A DNA stretch of 64,000 nt from Aphelocoma coerulescens (Eukaryota > Chordata > Aves > Passeriformes > Corvidae), in the NCBI RefSeq assembly GCF_041296385.1, contig NW_027183517.1:1-64000 (forward strand), in the 5' to 3' direction. Shown here in pieces: positions 1-10,342 of this stretch. The notes below the pieces were generated by a model. It was not told the DNA's origin. It ran no database searches and was given only the letters and a program-made list of their open reading frames with translations. The translations under genes and the position numbers were made by a program. Positions within the stretch are counted from its first letter, which is position 1. Each line of letters begins with the position of its first letter.

Positions 1-120
1 GGAGAGAAACACTTGCTGGATGAGCCTTTCGCTGGCCAAGACTTTCAACACAGCACCACCATTCGGGCAAGGAGGAGGAGAAAGGAAGACCATCTTTGCG
101 TCCTGGCCCGTCCTTCTGTG

Positions 121-240
121 CGAGACGCCTCTCCGCCTCTTCGCTCCCTGCAAGGCTGTAGTGTGCGCGCCGGCACGCGGAAGCGAGAGGGCAGGTGCAG
201 AGAGCACCGCGATCTGACGGCGCCGTGCAGGCTGGAAAGG
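121..240. other. CpG-dense segment of the monomer (shown in unit 1)
   Basis: I count 15 CpG dinucleotides in these 120 bp, including runs such as GCGCGCCGG. The segment recurs at the same place in every unit. By contrast, unit positions 1081-1200 hold only two CpG. The monomer therefore has a CpG-island-like part and a CpG-poor part. Whether the dense part is unmethylated or a promoter cannot be told from the sequence; I see no TATA box near it. Confidence 0.6.
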
Positions 241-293
241 AAAGAGGGCTGCCACTGGAATGTGGTGCAAGTACAGGTTTGCACGCGTCGAGG

Positions 294-340
294 GTAAGCT
301 CTGGGTGAGCTTGTTGACCTAAAGCTGTTCTCTGTGCCAG
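294..340 (+). other. Intron-like segment, 47 bp (shown in unit 1)
   Basis: The segment starts with AGG|GTAAGC, a good 5' splice-site match, and ends with a short pyrimidine-rich run and TGTGCCAG|A, a fair 3' splice-site match; CCTAA at 318-322 could serve as a branch site. It is invariant in all units. At 47 bp it is shorter than usual vertebrate introns. Removing it does not open a long frame: the frame that ends at its internal TAA (295-297) would gain about nine codons before a TGA. It may be chance. Confidence 0.25.
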
Positions 341-710
341 ACGTAGCCGAGAATCTTTCCGTTGAGATTCAGGCTACCGCGCAAACAGAATGTGGTGCTA
401 CCTAGCGCTGCGAGGGAAAGTGCATAGCCCAGGCGTGTTTCGGCAGAAGCAGCAGCACGGAGGGTTTCTCTGCCGGCACCGCGGCTCCCTGTGCGAGAAG
501 TAGACGACGGCTCGACTCCGGCAGAATGAAAGCGCGACACGGTACGAAGAGCGTAAGAATGAAGGCAGAGCACCGAGCTGCCGTGCGCCATCGCGCAGGC
601 TGCAAGAGGAAGCGTGCCTGGCCACCGGCTCCTTTGCGGATTCACGTTAGCACTTGAAAACAGAAAGTTCCACTCGCAGCTACTGGTGCTGCTACCTCTT
701 TCTCTTCCAG

Positions 711-758
711 CTTTCCCTGGAAAGAACTGTGCCCAGGTTTAGGCTTCAACGCGCCGAG
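711..758 (+). other. Exon-like segment between splice-site look-alikes (shown in unit 1)
   Basis: A pyrimidine-rich tract at 690-708 followed by CAG (708-710) resembles a 3' splice site, and GAG|GTAACA at 756-764 resembles a 5' splice site. Together they would bound a 48-bp internal exon. Only unit 23 has a change inside it (753A). There is no evidence of transcription in the sequence itself. Confidence 0.2.
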
Positions 759-887
759 GTAACAGTGGCAGATGCGGCAGAGAATGGAAATACAGCGTGC
801 AGCGGGCGGTTTCTGGTGCTTTACGGGAGGCAAGGGGAAAGTGCAGCGCAGCAGTGGCTTTTACTTCTGGAGCCTTTTGCTTTGGTA

Positions 888-901
888 GCAGCAGCTGCTG
901 C
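888..901. repeat. Perfect 14-bp palindrome (shown in unit 1)
   Basis: GCAGCAGCTGCTGC reads the same on both strands and is preserved in every complete unit. It could be a protein-binding dyad or a by-product of CAG/CTG triplets. Confidence 0.7.
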
Positions 902-945
902 AAGTGGGCAACGGAGCTGCGAGAGTGCATCATGTGACGGCACAT

Positions 946-958
946 CTCTCTGAGAGAG
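946..958. repeat. Short inverted repeat CTCTCT-G-AGAGAG (shown in unit 1)
   Basis: Two 6-bp arms flank one central base and are unchanged in all complete units. They lie just downstream of the 14-bp palindrome. It is too short to assign a role. Confidence 0.6.
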
Positions 959-1041
959 GAGCTTTCGAGCCGCAGCGCGTTGCGCCCGGTTTCAAGGCTA
1001 CTTGGAGGAGTGGGGGGTACTTGAAGAACGCCTTCTTTCTG

Positions 1042-1049
1042 GGCGCGCC
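1042..1049. other. Polymorphic AscI site GGCGCGCC (shown in unit 1)
   Basis: The site is present in the 20 units with 1048C and absent from the 23 complete units with 1048T. It works as a physical marker for the two monomer groups. Present in units 1, 2, 4, 5, 6, 9, 10, 12, 14, 15, 18, 21, 22, 23, 26, 32, 33, 35, 38 and 39. Confidence 0.9.
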
Positions 1050-1224
1050 CTACTGGGTGTGCTCAAGCTGCATGGACTCGGCAGCACTGGAGGTGTAAGA
1101 ACCTGTTTCTGGCCAGCTTGTGTGCTGGAGTGCAAGGGCTGCGCCTTCCTTTCTGAAGCAGCCCAGAGCATTCTCAGCGGAACCTGCTTGTGAAGCAGCT
1201 CTCGGCTGGACATTTGCGAGTCGC

Positions 1225-1238
1225 TGCACTGAAGTGCA
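1225..1238. repeat. Inverted repeat TGCACT-GA-AGTGCA (shown in unit 1)
   Basis: Two perfect 6-bp arms flank a 2-bp spacer inside the segment that is doubled in long units, so long units carry the dyad twice. Four units (18, 23, 26, 35) have 1226C, which breaks the left arm. Confidence 0.7.
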
Positions 1239-1456
1239 TGAAGCCGGTGCCCAGCTGCTTCGTCCTTCGCCTTCTGGGCTCTGGACAGAACTGAAGCGCA
1301 GCGATGGCTTGGAGCTTTGCCGCTCTTCAGCGCGAACACTGCACGCAGCCACAGGCTGCTGTGCACGGCTTTTCCTCAGCTCGACGTACAGTCATTGTCT
1401 TGCTGTTTCCCAGCGTCGAAAGTGTCCGTGTAGCTCTCGCTCAGCGAAATGCGTCA

Positions 1457-2912
1457 GGAGAGAAACACTTGCTGGATGAGCCTTTCGCTGGCCAAGACTT
1501 TCAACACAGCACCACCATTCGGGCAAGGAGGAGGAGAAAGGAAGACCATCTTTGCGTCCTGGCCCGTCCTTCTGTGCGAGACGCCTCTCCGCCTCTTCGC
1601 TCCCTGCAAGGCTGTAGTGTGCGCGCCGGCACGCGGAAGCGAGAGGGCAGGTGCAGAGAGCACCGCGATCTGACGGCGCCGTGCAGGCTGGAAAGGAAAG
1701 AGGGCTGCCACTGGAATGTGGTGCAAGTACAGGTTTGCACGCGTCGAGGGTAAGCTCTGGGTGAGCTTGTTGACCTAAAGCTGTTCTCTGTGCCAGACGT
1801 AGCCGAGAATCTTTCCGTTGAGATTCAGGCTACCGCGCAAACAGAATGTGGTGCTACCTAGCGCTGCGAGGGAAAGTGCATAGCCCAGGCGTGTTTCGGC
1901 AGAAGCAGCAGCACGGAGGGTTTCTCTGCCGGCACCGCGGCTCCCTGTGCGAGAAGTAGACGACGGCTCGACTCCGGCAGAATGAAAGCGCGACACGGTA
2001 CGAAGAGCGTAAGAATGAAGGCAGAGCACCGAGCTGCCGTGCGCCATCGCGCAGGCTGCAAGAGGAAGCATGCCTGGCCACCGGCTCCTTTGCGGATTCA
2101 CGTTAGCACTTGAAAACAGAAAGTTCCACTCGCAGCTACTGGTGCTGCTACCTCTTTCTCTTCCAGCTTTCCCTGGAAAGAACTGTGCCCAGGTTTAGGC
2201 TTCAACGCGCCGAGGTAACAGTGGCAGATGCGGCAGAGAATGGAAATACAGCGTGCAGCGGGCGGTTTCTGGTGCTTTACGGGAGGCAAGGGGAAAGTGC
2301 AGCGCAGCAGTGGCTTTTACTTCTGGAGCCTTTTGCTTTGGTAGCAGCAGCTGCTGCAAGTGGGCAACGGAGCTGCGAGAGTGCATCATGTGACGGCACA
2401 TCTCTCTGAGAGAGGAGCTTTCGAGCCGCAGCGCGTTGCGCCCGGTTTCAAGGCTACTTGGAGGAGTGGGGGGTACTTGAAGAACGCCTTCTTTCTGGGC
2501 GCGCCCTACTGGGTGTGCTCAAGCTGCATGGACTCGGCAGCACTGGAGGTGTAAGAACCTGTTTCTGGCCAGCTTGTGTGCTGGAGTGCAAGGGCTGCGC
2601 CTTCCTTTCTGAAGCAGCCCAGAGCATTCTCAGCGGAACCTGCTTGTGAAGCAGCTCTCGGCTGGACATTTGCGAGTCGCTGCACTGAAGTGCATGAAGC
2701 CGGTGCCCAGCTGCTTCGTCCTTCGCCTTCTGGGCTCTGGACAGAACTGAAGCGCAGCGATGGCTTGGAGCTTTGCCGCTCTTCAGCGCGAACACTGCAC
2801 GCAGCCACAGGCTGCTGTGCACGGCTTTTCCTCAGCTCGACGTACCGTCATTCTCTTGCTGTTTCCCAGCGTCGAAAGTGTCCGTGTAGCTCTCGCTCAG
2901 CAAAATGCGTCA
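1457..2912 (+). repeat. Satellite unit 2 (1,456 bp)
   Basis: Alleles T/G/T/A/A/C/T/C, the type d pattern but with 93T. It has a private G to A at 2902 (unit position 1446), a CpG to CpA change. Confidence 0.95.
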
Positions 2913-4518
2913 GGAGAGAAACACTTGCTGGATGAGCCTTTCGCTGGCCAAGACTTTCAACACAGCACCACCATTCGGGCAAGGAGGAGGAGAAAGGAAG
3001 ACCATCTTTGCGTCCTGGCCCGTCCTTCTGTGCGAGACGCCTCTCCGCCTCTTCGCTCCCTGCAAGGCTGTAGTGTGCGCGCCGGCACGCGGAAGCGAGA
3101 GGGCAGGTGCAGAGAGCACCGCGATCTGACGGCGCCGTGCAGGCTGGAAAGGAAAGAGCGCTGCCACTGGAATGTGGTGCAAGTACAGGTTTGCACGCGT
3201 CGAGGGTAAGCTCTGGGTGAGCTTGTTGACCTAAAGCTGTTCTCTGTGCCAGACGTAGCCGAGAATCTTTCCGTTGAGATTCAGGCTACCGCGCAAACAG
3301 AATGTGGTGCTACCTAGCGCTGCGAGGGAAAGGGCATAGCCCAGGCGTGTTTCGGCAGAAGCAGCAGCACGGAGGGTTTCTCTGCCGGCACCGCGGCTCC
3401 CTGTGCGAGAAGTAGACGACGGCTCGACTCCGGCAGAATGAAAGCGCGACACGGTACGAAGAGCGTAAGAATGAAGGCAGAGCACCGAGCTGCCGTGCGC
3501 CATCGCGCAGGCTGCAAGAGGAAGCGTGCCTGGCCACCGGCTCCTTTGCGGATTCACGTTAGCACTTGAAAACAGAAAGTTCCACTCGCAGCTACTGGTG
3601 CTGCTACCTCTTTCTCTTCCAGCTTTCCCTGGAAAGAACTGTGCCCAGGTTTAGGCTTCAACGCGCCGAGGTAACAGTGGCAGATGCGGCAGAGAATGGA
3701 AATACAGCGTGCAGCGGGCGGTTTCTGGTGCTTTACGGGAGGCAAGGGGAAAGTGCAGCGCAGCAGTGGCTTTTACTTCTGGAGCCTTTTGCTTTGGTAG
3801 CAGCAGCTGCTGCAAGTGGGCAACGGAGCTGCGAGAGTGCATCATGTGACGGCACATCTCTCTGAGAGAGGAGCTTTCGAGCCGCAGCGCGTTGCGCCCG
3901 GTTTCAAGGCTACTTGGAGGAGTGGGGGGTACTTGAAGAACGCCTTCTTTCTGGGCGCGTCCTTCTGGGTGTGCTCAAGCTGCATGGACTAGGCAGCACT
4001 GGAGGTGTAAGAACCTGTTTCTGGCCAGCTTGTGTGCTGGAGTGCAAGGGCTGCGCCTTCCTTTCTGAAGCAGCCCAGAGCATTCTCAGCGGAACCTGCT
4101 TGTGAAGCAGCTCTCGGCTGGACATTTGCGAGTCGCTGCACTGAAGTGCATGAAGCCGGTGCCCAGCTGCTTCGTCCTTCGCTTTCTGGGCTCTGGACAG
4201 AACTGAAGCGCAGCGATGGCTTGGAGCTTTGCCGCTCTTCAGCGTGAACACTGCACGCAGCCAGAGGCTGGACATTTGCGAGTCGCTGCACTGAAGTGCA
4301 TGAAGCCGGTGCCCAGCTGCTTCGTCCTTCGCCTTCTGGGCTCTGGACAGAACTGAAGCGCAGCGATGGCTTGGAGCTTTGCCGCTCTTCAGCGCGAACA
4401 CTGCACGCAGCCACAGGCTGCTGTGCACGGCTTTTCCTCAGCTCGACGTACCGTCATTCTCTTGCTGTTTCCCAGCGTCGAAAGTGTCCGTGTAGCTCTC
4501 GCTCAGCGAAATGCGTCA
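2913..4518 (+). repeat. Satellite unit 3 (1,606 bp, long, atypical)
   Basis: Alleles T/C/G/G/T/A/T/C with the 150-bp internal duplication. It is the only unit combining 1079A with 1107T and the only long unit with 247C or 1079A. Copy 1 of the duplication carries 1271T and 1333T like the other long units, plus a private G at 4264 (unit position 1352). Confidence 0.95.
4116..4415 (+). repeat. 150-bp tandem duplication in unit 3 (copies 4116-4265 and 4266-4415)
   Basis: Unit positions 1204-1353 are present twice in direct orientation. The junction lies in GGCTG, which occurs at both natural ends of the segment (unit 1204-1208 and 1354-1358). Copy 1 differs from copy 2 at 1271 (T against C), 1333 (T against C) and, only in this unit, 1352 (G against C, at 4264). 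Confidence 0.95.
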
Positions 4519-5974
4519 GGAGAGAAACACTTGCTGGATGAGCCTTTCGCTGGCCAAGACTTTCAACACAGCACCACCATTCGGGCAAGGAGGAGGAGAA
4601 AGGAAGACCATCTTTGCGTCCTGGCCCGTCCTTCTGTGCGAGACGCCTCTCCGCCTCTTCGCTCCCTGCAAGGCTGTAGTGTGCGCGCCGGCACGCGGAA
4701 GCGAGAGGGCAGGTGCAGAGAGCACCGCGATCTGACGGCGCTGTGCAGGCTGGAAAGGAAAGAGGGCTGCCACTGGAATGTGGTGCAAGTACAGGTTTGC
4801 ACGCGTCGAGGGTAAGCTCTGGGTGAGCTTGTTGACCTAAAGCTGTTCTCTGTGCCAGACGTAGCCGAGAATCTTTCCGTTGAGATTCAGGCTACCGCGC
4901 AAACAGAATGTGGTGCTACCTAGCGCTGCGAGGGAAAGTGCATAGCCCAGGCGTGTTTCGGCAGAAGCAGCAGCACGGAGGGTTTCTCTGCCGGCACCGC
5001 GGCTCCCTGTGCGAGAAGTAGACGACGGCTCGACTCCGGCAGAATGAAAGCGCGACACGGTACGAAGAGCGTAAGAATGAAGGCAGAGCACCGAGCTGCC
5101 GTGCGCCATCGCGCAGGCTGCAAGAGGAAGCGTGCCTGGCCACCGGCTCCTTTGCGGATTCACGTTAGCACTTGAAAACAGAAAGTTCCACTCGCAGCTA
5201 CTGGTGCTGCTACCTCTTTCTCTTCCAGCTTTCCCTGGAAAGAACTGTGCCCAGGTTTAGGCTTCAACGCGCCGAGGTAACAGTGGCAGATGCGGCAGAG
5301 AATGGAAATACAGCGTGCAGCGGGCGGTTTCTGGTGCTTTACGGGAGGCAAGGGGAAAGTGCAGCGCAGCAGTGGCTTTTACTTCTGGAGCCTTTTGCTT
5401 TGGTAGCAGCAGCTGCTGCAAGTGGGCAACGGAGCTGCGAGAGTGCATCATGTGACGGCACATCTCTCTGAGAGAGGAGCTTTCGAGCCGCAGCGCGTTG
5501 CGCCCGGTTTCAAGGCTACTTGGAGGAGTGGGGGGTACTTGAAGAACGCCTTCTTTCTGGGCGCGCCCTACTGGGTGTGCTCAAGCTGCATGGACTCGGC
5601 AGCACTGGAGGTGTAAGAACCTGTTTCTGGCCAGCTTGTGTGCTGGAGTGCAAGGGCTGCGCCTTCCTTTCTGAAGCAGCCCAGAGCATTCTCAGCGGAA
5701 CCTGCTTGTGAAGCAGCTCTCGGCTGGACATTTGCGAGTCGCTGCACTGAAGTGCATGAAGCCGGTGCCCAGCTGCTTCGTCCTTCGCCTTCTGGGCTCT
5801 GGACAGAACTGAAGCGCAGCGATGGCTTGGAGCTTTGCCGCTCTTCAGCGCGAACACTGCACGCAGCCACAGGCTGCTGTGCACGGCTTTTCCTCAGCTC
5901 GACGTACAGTCATTGTCTTGCTGTTTCCCAGCGTCGAAAGTGTCCGTGTAGCTCTCGCTCAGCGAAATGCGTCA
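4519..5974 (+). repeat. Satellite unit 4 (1,456 bp)
   Basis: Alleles T/G/T/G/A/C/T/A, the same string as unit 1. It has a private C to T at 4742 (unit position 224), a CpG to TpG change. Confidence 0.95.
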
Positions 5975-7430
5975 GGAGAGAAACACTTGCTGGATGAGCC
6001 TTTCGCTGGCCAAGACTTTCAACACAGCACCACCATTCGGGCAAGGAGGAGGAGAAAGGAAGACCATCTTTGCGTCCTGGCCCGTCCTTCTGTGCGAGAC
6101 GCCTCTCCGCCTCTTCGCTCCCTGCAAGGCTGTAGTGTGCGCGCCGGCACGCGGAAGCGAGAGGGCAGGTGCAGAGAGCACCGCGATCTGACGGCGCCGT
6201 GCAGGCTGGAAAGGAAAGAGCGCTGCCACTGGAATGTGGTGCAAGTACAGGTTTGCACGCGTCGAGGGTAAGCTCTGGGTGAGCTTGTTGACCTAAAGCT
6301 GTTCTCTGTGCCAGACGTAGCCGAGAATCTTTCCGTTGAGATTCAGGCTACCGCGCAAACAGAATGTGGTGCTACCTAGCGCTGCGAGGGAAAGGGCATA
6401 GCCCAGGCGTGTTTCGGCAGAAGCAGCAGCACGGAGGGTTTCTCTGCCGGCACCGCGGCTCCCTGTGCGAGAAGTAGACGACGGCTCGACTCCGGCAGAA
6501 TGAAAGCGCGACACGGTACGAAGAGCGTAAGAATGAAGGCAGAGCACCGAGCTGCCGTGCGCCATCGCGCAGGCTGCAAGAGGAAGCGTGCCTGGCCACC
6601 GGCTCCTTTGCGGATTCACGTTAGCACTTGAAAACAGAAAGTTCCACTCGCAGCTACTGGTGCTGCTACCTCTTTCTCTTCCAGCTTTCCCTGGAAAGAA
6701 CTGTGCCCAGGTTTAGGCTTCAACGCGCCGAGGTAACAGTGGCAGATGCGGCAGAGAATGGAAATACAGCGTGCAGCGGGCGGTTTCTGGTGCTTTACGG
6801 GAGGCAAGGGGAAAGTGCAGCGCAGCAGTGGCTTTTACTTCTGGAGCCTTTTGCTTTGGTAGCAGCAGCTGCTGCAAGTGGGCAACGGAGCTGCGAGAGT
6901 GCATCATGTGACGGCACATCTCTCTGAGAGAGGAGCTTTCGAGCCGCAGCGCGTTGCGCCCGGTTTCAAGGCTACTTGGAGGAGTGGGGGGTACTTGAAG
7001 AACGCCTTCTTTCTGGGCGCGCCCTACTGGGTGTGCTCAAGCTGCATGGACTCGGCAGCACTGGAGGTGTAAGAACCTGTTTCTGGCCAGCTTGTGTGCT
7101 GGAGTGCAAGGGCTGCGCCTTCCTTTCTGAAGCAGCCCAGAGCATTCTCAGCGGAACCTGCTTGTGAAGCAGCTCTCGGCTGGACATTTGCGAGTCGCTG
7201 CACTGAAGTGCATGAAGCCGGTGCCCAGCTGCTTCGTCCTTCGCCTTCTGGGCTCTGGACAGAACTGAAGCGCAGCGATGGCTTGGAGCTTTGCCGCTCT
7301 TCAGCGCGAACACTGCACGCAGCCACAGGCTGCTGTGCACGGCTTTTCCTCAGCTCGACGTACCGTCATTCTCTTGCTGTTTCCCAGCGTCGAAAGTGTC
7401 CGTGTAGCTCTCGCTCAGCGAAATGCGTCA
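5975..7430 (+). repeat. Satellite unit 5 (1,456 bp)
   Basis: Alleles T/C/G/G/A/C/T/C. It is the only unit joining 247C to the 1052A group, so it is probably a recombinant between two monomer types. Confidence 0.95.
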
Positions 7431-8886
7431 GGAGAGAAACACTTGCTGGATGAGCCTTTCGCTGGCCAAGACTTTCAACACAGCACCACCATTCGGGCAA
7501 GGAGGAGGAGAAAGGAAGACCATCTTTGCGTCCTGGCCCGTCCTTCTGTGCGAGACGCCTCTCCGCCTCTTCGCTCCCTGCAAGGCTGTAGTGTGCGCGC
7601 CGGCACGCGGAAGCGAGAGGGCAGGTGCAGAGAGCACCGCGATCTGACGGCGCCGTGCAGGCTGGAAAGGAAAGAGGGCTGCCACTGGAATGTGGTGCAA
7701 GTACAGGTTTGCACGCGTCGAGGGTAAGCTCTGGGTGAGCTTGTTGACCTAAAGCTGTTCTCTGTGCCAGACGTAGCCGAGAATCTTTCCGTTGAGATTC
7801 AGGCTACCGCGCAAACAGAATGTGGTGCTACCTAGCGCTGCGAGGGAAAGTGCATAGCCCAGGCGTGTTTCGGCAGAAGCAGCAGCACGGAGGGTTTCTC
7901 TGCCGGCACCGCGGCTCCCTGTGCGAGAAGTAGACGACGGCTCGACTCCGGCAGAATGAAAGCGCGACACGGTACGAAGAGCGTAAGAATGAAGGCAGAG
8001 CACCGAGCTGCCGTGCGCCATCGCGCAGGCTGCAAGAGGAAGCATGCCTGGCCACCGGCTCCTTTGCGGATTCACGTTAGCACTTGAAAACAGAAAGTTC
8101 CACTCGCAGCTACTGGTGCTGCTACCTCTTTCTCTTCCAGCTTTCCCTGGAAAGAACTGTGCCCAGGTTTAGGCTTCAACGCGCCGAGGTAACAGTGGCA
8201 GATGCGGCAGAGAATGGAAATACAGCGTGCAGCGGGCGGTTTCTGGTGCTTTACGGGAGGCAAGGGGAAAGTGCAGCGCAGCAGTGGCTTTTACTTCTGG
8301 AGCCTTTTGCTTTGGTAGCAGCAGCTGCTGCAAGTGGGCAACGGAGCTGCGAGAGTGCATCATGTGACGGCACATCTCTCTGAGAGAGGAGCTTTCGAGC
8401 CGCAGCGCGTTGCGCCCGGTTTCAAGGCTACTTGGAGGAGTGGGGGGTACTTGAAGAACGCCTTCTTTCTGGGCGCGCCCTACTGGGTGTGCTCAAGCTG
8501 CATGGACTCGGCAGCACTGGAGGTGTAAGAACCTGTTTCTGGCCAGCTTGTGTGCTGGAGTGCAAGGGCTGCGCCTTCCTTTCTGAAGCAGCCCAGAGCA
8601 TTCTCAGCGGAACCTGCTTGTGAAGCAGCTCTCGGCTGGACATTTGCGAGTCGCTGCACTGAAGTGCATGAAGCCGGTGCCCAGCTGCTTCGTCCTTCGC
8701 CTTCTGGGCTCTGGACAGAACTGAAGCGCAGCGATGGCTTGGAGCTTTGCCGCTCTTCAGCGCGAACACTGCACGCAGCCACAGGCTGCTGTGCACGGCT
8801 TTTCCTCAGCTCGACGTACCGTCATTCTCTTGCTGTTTCCCAGCGTCGAAAGTGTCCGTGTAGCTCTCGCTCAGCGAAATGCGTCA
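7431..8886 (+). repeat. Satellite unit 6 (1,456 bp)
   Basis: Alleles T/G/T/A/A/C/T/C, the same as unit 2 but without the private change at unit position 1446. Confidence 0.95.
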
Positions 8887-10342
8887 GGAGAGAAACACTT
8901 GCTGGATGAGCCTTTCGCTGGCCAAGACTTTCAACACAGCACCACCATTCGGGCAAGGAGGAGGAGAAAGGAAGACCATCTTTGCGTCCTGGCCCGTCCT
9001 TCTGTGCGAGACGCCTCTCCGCCTCTTCGCTCCCTGCAAGGCTGTAGTGTGCGCGCCGGCACGCGGAAGCGAGAGGGCAGGTGCAGAGAGCACCGCGATC
9101 TGACGGCGCCGTGCAGGCTGGAAAGGAAAGAGCGCTGCCACTGGAATGTGGTGCAAGTACAGGTTTGCACGCGTCGAGGGTAAGCTCTGGGTGAGCTTGT
9201 TGACCTAAAGCTGTTCTCTGTGCCAGACGTAGCCGAGAATCTTTCCGTTGAGATTCAGGCTACCGCGCAAACAGAATGTGGTGCTACCTAGCGCTGCGAG
9301 GGAAAGGGCATAGCCCAGGCGTGTTTCGGCAGAAGCAGCAGCACGGAGGGTTTCTCTGCCGGCACCGCGGCTCCCTGTGCGAGAAGTAGACGACGGCTCG
9401 ACTCCGGCAGAATGAAAGCGCGACACGGTACGAAGAGCGTAAGAATGAAGGCAGAGCACCGAGCTGCCGTGCGCCATCGCGCAGGCTGCAAGAGGAAGCG
9501 TGCCTGGCCACCGGCTCCTTTGCGGATTCACGTTAGCACTTGAAAACAGAAAGTTCCACTCGCAGCTACTGGTGCTGCTACCTCTTTCTCTTCCAGCTTT
9601 CCCTGGAAAGAACTGTGCCCAGGTTTAGGCTTCAACGCGCCGAGGTAACAGTGGCAGATGCGGCAGAGAATGGAAATACAGCGTGCAGCGGGCGGTTTCT
9701 GGTGCTTTACGGGAGGCAAGGGGAAAGTGCAGCGCAGCAGTGGCTTTTACTTCTGGAGCCTTTTGCTTTGGTAGCAGCAGCTGCTGCAAGTGGGCAACGG
9801 AGCTGCGAGAGTGCATCATGTGACGGCACATCTCTCTGAGAGAGGAGCTTTCGAGCCGCAGCGCGTTGCGCCCGGTTTCAAGGCTACTTGGAGGAGTGGG
9901 GGGTACTTGAAGAACGCCTTCTTTCTGGGCGCGTCCTTCTGGGTGTGCTCAAGCTGCATGGACTAGGCAGCACTGGAGGTGTAAGAACCTGTATCTGGCC
10001 AGCTTGTGTGCTGGAGTGCAAGGGCTGCGCCTTCCTTTCTGAAGCAGCCCAGAGCATTCTCAGCGGAACCTGCTTGTGAAGCAGCTCTCGGCTGGACATT
10101 TGCGAGTCGCTGCACTGAAGTGCATGAAGCCGGTGCCCAGCTGCTTCGTCCTTCGCCTTCTGGGCTCTGGACAGAACTGAAGCGCAGCGATGGCTTGGAG
10201 CTTTGCCGCTCTTCAGCGCGAACACTGCACGCAGCCACAGGCTGCTGTGCACGGCTTTTCCTCAGCTCGACGTACCGTCATTCTCTTGCTGTTTCCCAGC
10301 GTCGAAAGTGTCCGTGTAGCTCTCGCTCAGCGAAATGCGTCA
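8887..10342 (+). repeat. Satellite unit 7 (1,456 bp)
   Basis: Alleles T/C/G/G/T/A/A/C. It is the only 1052T,1079A,1107A unit that has 1390C; the other eleven have 1390A. Confidence 0.95.

Larger units (their letters stand above)
1..1456 (+). repeat. Satellite unit 1 (1,456 bp)
   Basis: Reference unit for all unit coordinates in this annotation. Alleles T/G/T/G/A/C/T/A. With unit 4 it is one of only two units that have 421T but keep 614G. It resembles type c except for 421T. Confidence 0.95.

Noticed and set aside
258..398. An 11-bp direct repeat GAATGTGGTGC at 258-268 and 388-398, suggesting an older internal repeat
   Set aside because: The flanking sequences do not resemble each other, so this short match may be chance and does not show that the monomer arose from a smaller unit.
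438..454. A partial CENP-B box-like match (TTCG, A and C kept)
   Set aside because: Seven of nine core positions match but two of the CGGG bases do not (451 and 453). A match of this quality is expected by chance in a 1.4-kb monomer.
990..998. A sequence resembling a Pol III B box (TTTCAAGGC)
   Set aside because: The first base differs from the consensus and I found no A box at a suitable distance upstream, so a tRNA-derived element is not supported.
1304..1753. A 149-codon open frame on the plus strand, spanning the unit junction and present at every complete junction in the window
   Set aside because: It is one of many overlapping open frames in all six frames of a sequence with few stops. 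It has no recognisable domain, is rich in Arg, Cys and Ser as translated GC-rich non-coding DNA often is, and its substitutions (V/L, G/R, P/L, R/Q) show no clear excess of silent changes.
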